DNA of 64,000 nucleotides from Takakia lepidozioides (Eukaryota; Streptophyta; Takakiopsida; Takakiales; Takakiaceae), in contig CM060731.1 in assembly GCA_030704615.1 (NCBI GenBank), forward strand, positions 39,866,001-39,930,000. The letters are read 5' to 3'. This document shows, piece by piece, positions 58,261-64,000 of the stretch. The translations under genes and the position numbers were made by a program. The stretch's first letter is position 1. Every line of letters begins with the position of its first letter. A model generated the notes under the pieces. The model was not told where the DNA came from, made no database searches, and saw nothing but the letters and a program-made list of their open reading frames with translations.

Positions 58261-59830
58261 GTTCTTACGCCTGCCAAAATTTCCAGAAAAACGATGACTC
58301 CAAGTAAGAGCAAGCTCCGCACCTGCTAGACCAGATGATCCGAAACAAGCGGAGAGAGTAGACAGGGCAAGGTCTAACAAAATCCATCTCCGGAAAAAGA
58401 CTTTGAGTTTCGTTGAGCCCTCCTTCGAAACCTCATCAACAGTGACAATCAAGCTCAATCTCAATGTCACTGAATCGGAAATCACTTGTTCATAATTACA
58501 TATAGCACAGTCTATCTGCCAGACTCGTGACTCTAATATTCACCGAAAAACACCATGCACATACCACCTGAACAGTTGCAATTAAAACGCAGCAGTTGTG
58601 AGGAGTAGAGAGGGGGGCTCACAAGCTGAAGCGCCCTGTCCGTCACAACGACCTCCTTTCTGGAAACATTATGTGCTTCCTCTGATAGGGCAGAGACGTT
58701 GCGATTAGCTTCCCCAGACACGGCCCATGAATTGAGCATTGGAGACCAGTCAAATCAAGAGGCAGAGAGAAAGCTGAGGTACACAAAGACAGAGCGGGAG
58801 AGGTACAAGATAGGGAAAAATCCCACCGGCAGGAAAGCAAGAGATAGAGATCAAGAGCCTTGCTGCTCTACAAAGTATCAGAGCTTCACAGGTGAGGACA
58901 AATGCCTTTGGAATGCAACCACCATCACTTGTTCCAGCTTTCTCAGCAACCCACAACTCTGATGCTCTCCAAAACCTCAGCATTGTGCAAGCCCAGTGAG
59001 GAGACAAGGGACTGGGGATGAATCATTTCTTTCTGTTTTCTTTTCTCTTTCTCTTTTTGTTATTCTGTTTGTCCAGAAAGAGACAACCAGTAGATTGTGC
59101 ATTGCCACTCTTCTTCTCTTTTAGATTCCAACTCTTACTGAAAAAAATCATGAAATATGAGGTTGTGGTCAGGGATATAGTTAGAACATGATGAAGGGTC
59201 AAGTTGGTAGATCTTAAAACAGTTTTAGTAATGAATGAAAAGGTGGCCAGGGGTGCAGATTTTGCTGTCAAGGGTGGAAGAGTTTGTAGGCCTTTGTGGG
59301 TTAAGGCTTGGCAACCAATGTTGTGCTGCTCTCTAGATCGTAGAGCTGTACTACAAAATTCATATGCATCTATTTATCATAACATTGAATTTCAGCCTCA
59401 TTTCCAGTTTAGCCCTTGATTGGAAAACCCCATTCAATCATCAATGGCAACATCGTTTCAAGGCACAGAAGAACAAGATTGCATCATCTACAAACATGAA
59501 ATCTTCAATATTGTACCAGAAAAAGAACTTACTGCAACTTCTGCCTGCTTGCAAAGGAGGGTATGCCCTTCTTGTTAAGAAAGGTGACCACAAACACACT
59601 ATGTACTGATTCATACAGACAAACTACTAGACTGTTATGCATGTGCCTTACAGCGACTCTGTATGAGGGTGTGATATCTGCTTTGGCTTTTACTGTAGCC
59701 TATGAGTCAAGCCCATGAATGCAAGGGTCTCTACACCAGGAAGGGACAGTTACAGTGGTGATCGGTTTTCGACCAAGCCGTTCCAAGTTGATCTTGATCT
59801 GTAAGGAAGAGACTACCAAAGAACCACACA
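58261..59830. other. Spacer between the small nuclear-type gene and DAHP synthase
   Basis: Contains the probable 5' region of the gene to the left and the 3' region of DAHP synthase to the right. A minus frame at 58739-58623 ends at a GTGAGC donor-like site and could be a leader exon, but I could not join it in frame to a downstream exon. Nothing else is recognised. Confidence 0.35.
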
Positions 59831-62281
59831 TTACAAGGCATGGGAACCCCTGGACACACCTCTGAACACAGAACGGCTTTTTTGAAGCCGCTCAGCAATG
59901 AGGAATGCCAGTTCCAATGACTGTGAGGCATTTAGACGTGGATCGCAGTGTGTATCGTAACGCGAGCTCAAATCATCCACTGTTACAGTACGTGATCCTC
60001 CAATGCACTCGGTCACATTCCGGCCTGTCATCTCCAGATGCACCCCACCTGGATGGCTACCCTCTTGGTAGTGTACATCAAAAAATGCCCGCAACTCCGC
60101 CTGTTACAGACACAATCAGCAACTCAAGCATATATACTACCAGTTTATGGCAACACCTAGGGCACTGAACTGAAGATTGAAAGACAGAGCACAGAGCTTA
60201 TAGATTCACCAGGCCGTAGAGCTAATATCTACCAAATTTGACTCACCCGGATGGCATCAAAGGGACGAGTCTTCAGTCCACAGGGTGCCTTGATGGTATT
60301 ACCATGCATGGGGTCACTAACCCATGTCACAATGTTGCCAGACTGGCGGACAGCCTGAATTAAAAGGGGTAACTTCAGCCGAAGCTTTTCAGCTCCCATG
60401 CGCACAATCACTGTCAGCCTCCCAGGTTTGTTTTCAGGATTCAGCACTTCACACAGCTTCACCAGTTCTGCAGGATCCATTTTGTCACTCACCTGTATGC
60501 AAATTGCCACCAACTCAATAATTTCGTTGAAGTGCCAGCAAGTCTCTACATAGTTCAGATTTTCATGATGTAAGAATTCAATGATTCTGCCGAACAGTCC
60601 CCCCACCTATCCATGCACCCAAGCATATTCTGGCTATCATCAGTAACCCTTCCCAGGGTCAGTAAATCTTCAAGAGCAAGGGCTGTGCTATTTTGAGTTT
60701 TAGCTTGAGCAAAAACATATGCAGCTCTCAATTCAGTCGACTATTCACATTTGTGAAAACAGGGCAGCACAAAAAAGACCACATCTATGCTAGTCAGCAA
60801 GGAAAGTACCTTGACACCAAGCGGATTAGCAATGCCGCGAAGGAATTCAAGATGGGCACCATCAAGTTGTCGAGTACGCTCCCCAATCCACAACATGTGG
60901 GCCGAGCAGTCATACCAAAGCCCTGATGTTGAATCTTCCCGTGTCAGTGCCTGCTCGTAAGGCAGCAGCAAGCACTCATGAGAGGTCCAGAACCCAGTGG
61001 ATGTCATGATTGGATGATCTAATGGTAAGCCACATGCTGTCATGAAGCCCAGTGTCTCATCCACCCGGTTAGCTAGCTCCAGGTACCTGCCATGCACTGC
61101 CCCTTAGAATCCTCATCTTGCAGAGGAAACCTTTCTCACAGTGAGTAGAAACAACACATGACAAAAGAGGGGAGGGATTTTAGCACATCATGCATACCTT
61201 TCCCCTTGCTTGCTATGGGACGTGAAATCTAGGTTCCACTCAGTGACCCGTTGCATGGCAGCATAGCCGCCAGTGGCGAAGGCTCGCAAGAGGTTCAGGG
61301 TAGCTGCTGCTTGGCTGTAAGCGCGCACCATCCGCTGCGGATCCGGCAGCCTACTCTTCAAGTCAAAGGCATCTCCATTCACAATATCACCCCGGTAGCT
61401 AGGCAACCTCACCCCATCCACTTCCTCATAAGAATCTGATCTGGGCTTTGCAAATTGGCCAGCCATGCGCCCTACCTGCTTGACATTCATGCCGATCATC
61501 CCCAATCAACGACTCATCCATACCTCTAGCCGCCTCCTTCTGGAAAGAAGTAGCAGTGCAGAAGCAATTCTATCAGAGCATGTATTTCCAGCATCTCTCT
61601 GCCACACTAAACTCTTAACACTCCAACATAGAACCACTCACTTCAATCACAATAAGACCACTTGCTTGTTGACTATTTACACCTTCTGGAAGAAAGCGAA
61701 GAGCCCACCTTGACAATTGGCATTTGCCCTCCAAACATGAGGACCACACTCATCTGAAGAAGCAGACGAAATGTGTCCCGAATGTTGTTTGCATTGAATT
61801 CTTTGAAACTTTCAGCACAATCCCCCCCTTGTAACAAAAAGGCATTGCCAAGGGCAGCGTCTCCAAGCCTCTCCTCAAGGCTCCGCGCCTCTCCCGCAAA
61901 CACCAGGGGCGGGAAACGCTCCAAGGTCTTCATAACCGCCTCAAGCTCCTGCGCATCTGGGTACTCAGGCAGCTGCAGGGCTTTCTTGGATTTCCAGCTG
62001 CTCGGACTCCACTCACGCCTTGTCTGATCCACCAGTTTCACAGGCCCTGCTGCATGCACTGCTCGCAAGCTGAGCCCCCCCACTCCTCTCCCCACCTTCA
62101 CCGAAGTTGCCACCCTGGGGACACGGACACCCATCTGCCTACCAGATCCAGAGAACAGATATCCATATTCAAGGTCGCACTCTGGAAAGTTCACCCTCGA
62201 GGCTCGTCTTGCCACATACATCGTAGACATTTGGACAGCCCCAAAATCGCAAACAGCTCTCTCTGCCCCACGCAACGCCAT
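59831..62281 (-). CDS. Class II 3-deoxy-D-arabino-heptulosonate 7-phosphate synthase, plastidial
   Basis: Catalyses condensation of phosphoenolpyruvate and erythrose 4-phosphate, the first step of the shikimate pathway to Phe, Tyr and Trp, in the plastid. Five exons on the minus strand: 62281-61709, 61475-61198, 61086-60810, 60492-60247 and 60100-59831. They total 1644 nt and 547 residues, the usual plant length. Residues 1 to about 85 are Arg/Ser/Val-rich and act as a transit peptide. The core begins at [19 protein letters not shown]. Conserved elements are [12 protein letters not shown] (metal-binding Cys), [49 protein letters not shown] (metal His) and [25 protein letters not shown] (metal Asp). 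Start: ATG at 62281, preceded by an in-frame GTG without better context. No lesion is seen, so the enzyme should be functional. Confidence 0.97.
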
Positions 62282-64000
62282 CTCACATTGCCTCACTCAA
62301 ACCCCCATGCAAGCCAAGCATCCCAAGCAATCCGCAGGGAGCAAACAACAGAACAGCAAACAAGGATTGAGGCCTGCCATGCTCGTTGTGTGCATCTAAC
62401 AGCACTTGAAATCCCAGCACCTTCTCCTGCCCTGTGTGCGTCTGCAGTTCTAGTTACCAAGGTTTCAAATGAGAAAGGATGATGCAACATCAAAATGTGG
62501 CAACACGTCTCTTACGGATAGCATTGGATTGATCAAGGTTGAACACCCCATAAGTCCACCCCACTGATGCAGATTAGAGTCTCGGAGGATGGTCTTCAAA
62601 AACTGAGTTTGATCACCGCACATAAGCTGTACTGAGAGGATGCTATGGATGATAACATTCTAGCATTGCAGGATTTGTATCCTTTCCTCAGCCCTCCACT
62701 CTCATATGCATGATACACCATTGGAAATGGACAATATTCCACAACATAGAAAGCAAGATTAGAGGTTCAGTCACAGATCAGGTTTATTTCACTAGTACAA
62801 TTGATAAGTTCATGACAAAGAGGATATCAGATTTACTGTTATATTGCTTCTGCACGGCACACCCCCATGGTCTTTTGAAAAGATCATTGCTTTTGCAACA
62901 ATCAGTGCCTCTCCTTGGACAATCATGTCAGGTCATGCTCTAGACACTTTTCAGAAAAATCTCCTGGAAATGAATAAGAGAGGACGGTCTAAGCAGAACA
63001 GTTAGCTGAGTTCCACAAGCAAGGGTTTTCAGCATGCTTTACCATAGAATCACTCAGGTTTCCAATTTGTCAAAGTAGAAAGCTCCAGTCCAAGCTTGCA
63101 CAACTCACCTCTTCAAATACTTAGCAGTGTTTCTTCAATAATACTCTACTCATATGGCCAAGCCAATGCACAATCACCCTTTAAATGCTGTCCATCATAA
63201 TTGGAAATGACCAACTCAGTTCTGAAAGTGTGCCCGCGGTGCCACACTATGCCCACCAGCTATCCTACACAGCCTGCAAGCTAGAAATAGATAAAGGTTA
63301 TTGTAGTTAATCATGACTAAACCAGTGACAGCCCACTGAGGGGGGTTCACCATCATCTCAAGCCACAAGGCCTTGACCTCCAACCACATTGTGATCCCCT
63401 CACTCACTCACATCCTCCAATGTTGGGCATAGCTAGCTGCATTTGAAATCCAAAGGACAGTCACATTTGTTGGATAGAATCCACCATTGGTATGCTTGTC
63501 TCTCGTTGCTTACAATTACAACCCACCTTAGCAAGTGGTGATCTAGTAAGGAGACTAACTTGAATCAATACTTTTCACAATACAAGTTCTCACAAACAGC
63601 GGAGCTAATCACAAGTTTGTTGAAGAGCTCTACAGCATAAGCTTGCATCCTCAGCTAGCAGCTCCATATTCATATGCCTACATCAGTGTTTTGGCGACAG
63701 TTGCTGTGTCGAATTGCCAAGAGCGAATAACCTTAGTGCTTGCACGTTGTGGCATCAAGCACAGCACATACTGTGCCAACATTCAAACCTAGATCCTCCA
63801 AGCCTGGTTAAACTTTGCTTTGCCAACGATGAAGATTGATGGAGCATACCAACCAACAAACTAGGACAGCCAGGCCTGCTTCAGGCGCTCTGAAAGAGAC
63901 ATAGCTATTCTCAAGTTTCCAAAGATGCCCCAGGATTGGAAGTGCAGTGCACCACAGCACCTATGGAAGCCCACAGCATACAGCATGAACCACTTTTGAG
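62282..64000. other. Upstream region of DAHP synthase and intergenic sequence
   Basis: The first few hundred bases should hold the DAHP synthase promoter and leader. Beyond that I see no gene, RNA or repeat up to the window end. Confidence 0.4.

Noticed and set aside
58533-58739. Upstream exon of the small nuclear-type gene
   Set aside because: The first part is open and ends at a GTGAGC donor, but no acceptor joins it in frame to the downstream gene. Could be untranslated leader.

Overview
The window is nuclear DNA of a plant or streptophyte alga. Every recognisable host gene has spliceosomal introns with GT..AG borders, and the host proteins are plant types: plastid class II DAHP synthase, SCAR/WAVE-complex NAP1, an ATL-class RING-H2 ligase, an RGG/SERBP1-like RNA-binding protein and a mitochondrial ribosomal protein. 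Abundant DNA transposons, including piggyBac elements that are rarely noted in flowering plants, and a LINE tail would suit a bryophyte or charophyte, but the sequence does not fix the species.

Layout. 1-9000 is transposon debris: a CACTA-like fragment, a G-box palindrome cluster with 23-bp phasing, a decayed Ty3/gypsy pol, a short tandem repeat, and a broken unrecognised ORF. 9.1-20.8 kb is a mobile-element cluster around one small host gene, mS23 (13785-15498). Two piggyBac elements in inverted orientation flank it. A hAT-type MITE with a perfect 8-bp target duplication sits 116 bp before its start codon, and a Harbinger/Tourist MITE and a SINE-like piece lie behind it. 22.7-25.5 kb holds the SERBP1/RGG gene (7 exons, minus), followed by a 172-bp satellite-like array. 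28.4-41.0 kb holds NAP1 (24 coding exons, minus, 1430 codons), with a LINE fragment antisense in one intron and a 17-nt microexon. Head-to-head with it, 43.4-48.7 kb encodes a secreted or membrane RING-H2 protein of unusual architecture (9 exons, plus, 609 residues). 51.7-52.4 kb is a processed EMC3 pseudogene; 54.2-55.0 kb is a 266-bp tandem repeat. 57.6-58.3 kb is a small conserved nuclear-type protein gene (minus) and 59.8-62.3 kb is DAHP synthase (5 exons, minus).

The host genes are unrelated housekeeping or signalling genes and do not form a pathway: shikimate entry (DAHPS), actin nucleation control (NAP1), translation (mS23, SERBP1) and ubiquitin ligation (RING). The exon models for mS23, SERBP1, NAP1, RING and DAHPS were each assembled by hand from splice sites; each sums to an exact multiple of three. 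The most unusual items are the RING-H2 protein with three alternating beta-sandwich/EGF-like units, the twin piggyBac copies that share the same defects, and an inferred inversion across the terminus of one copy.
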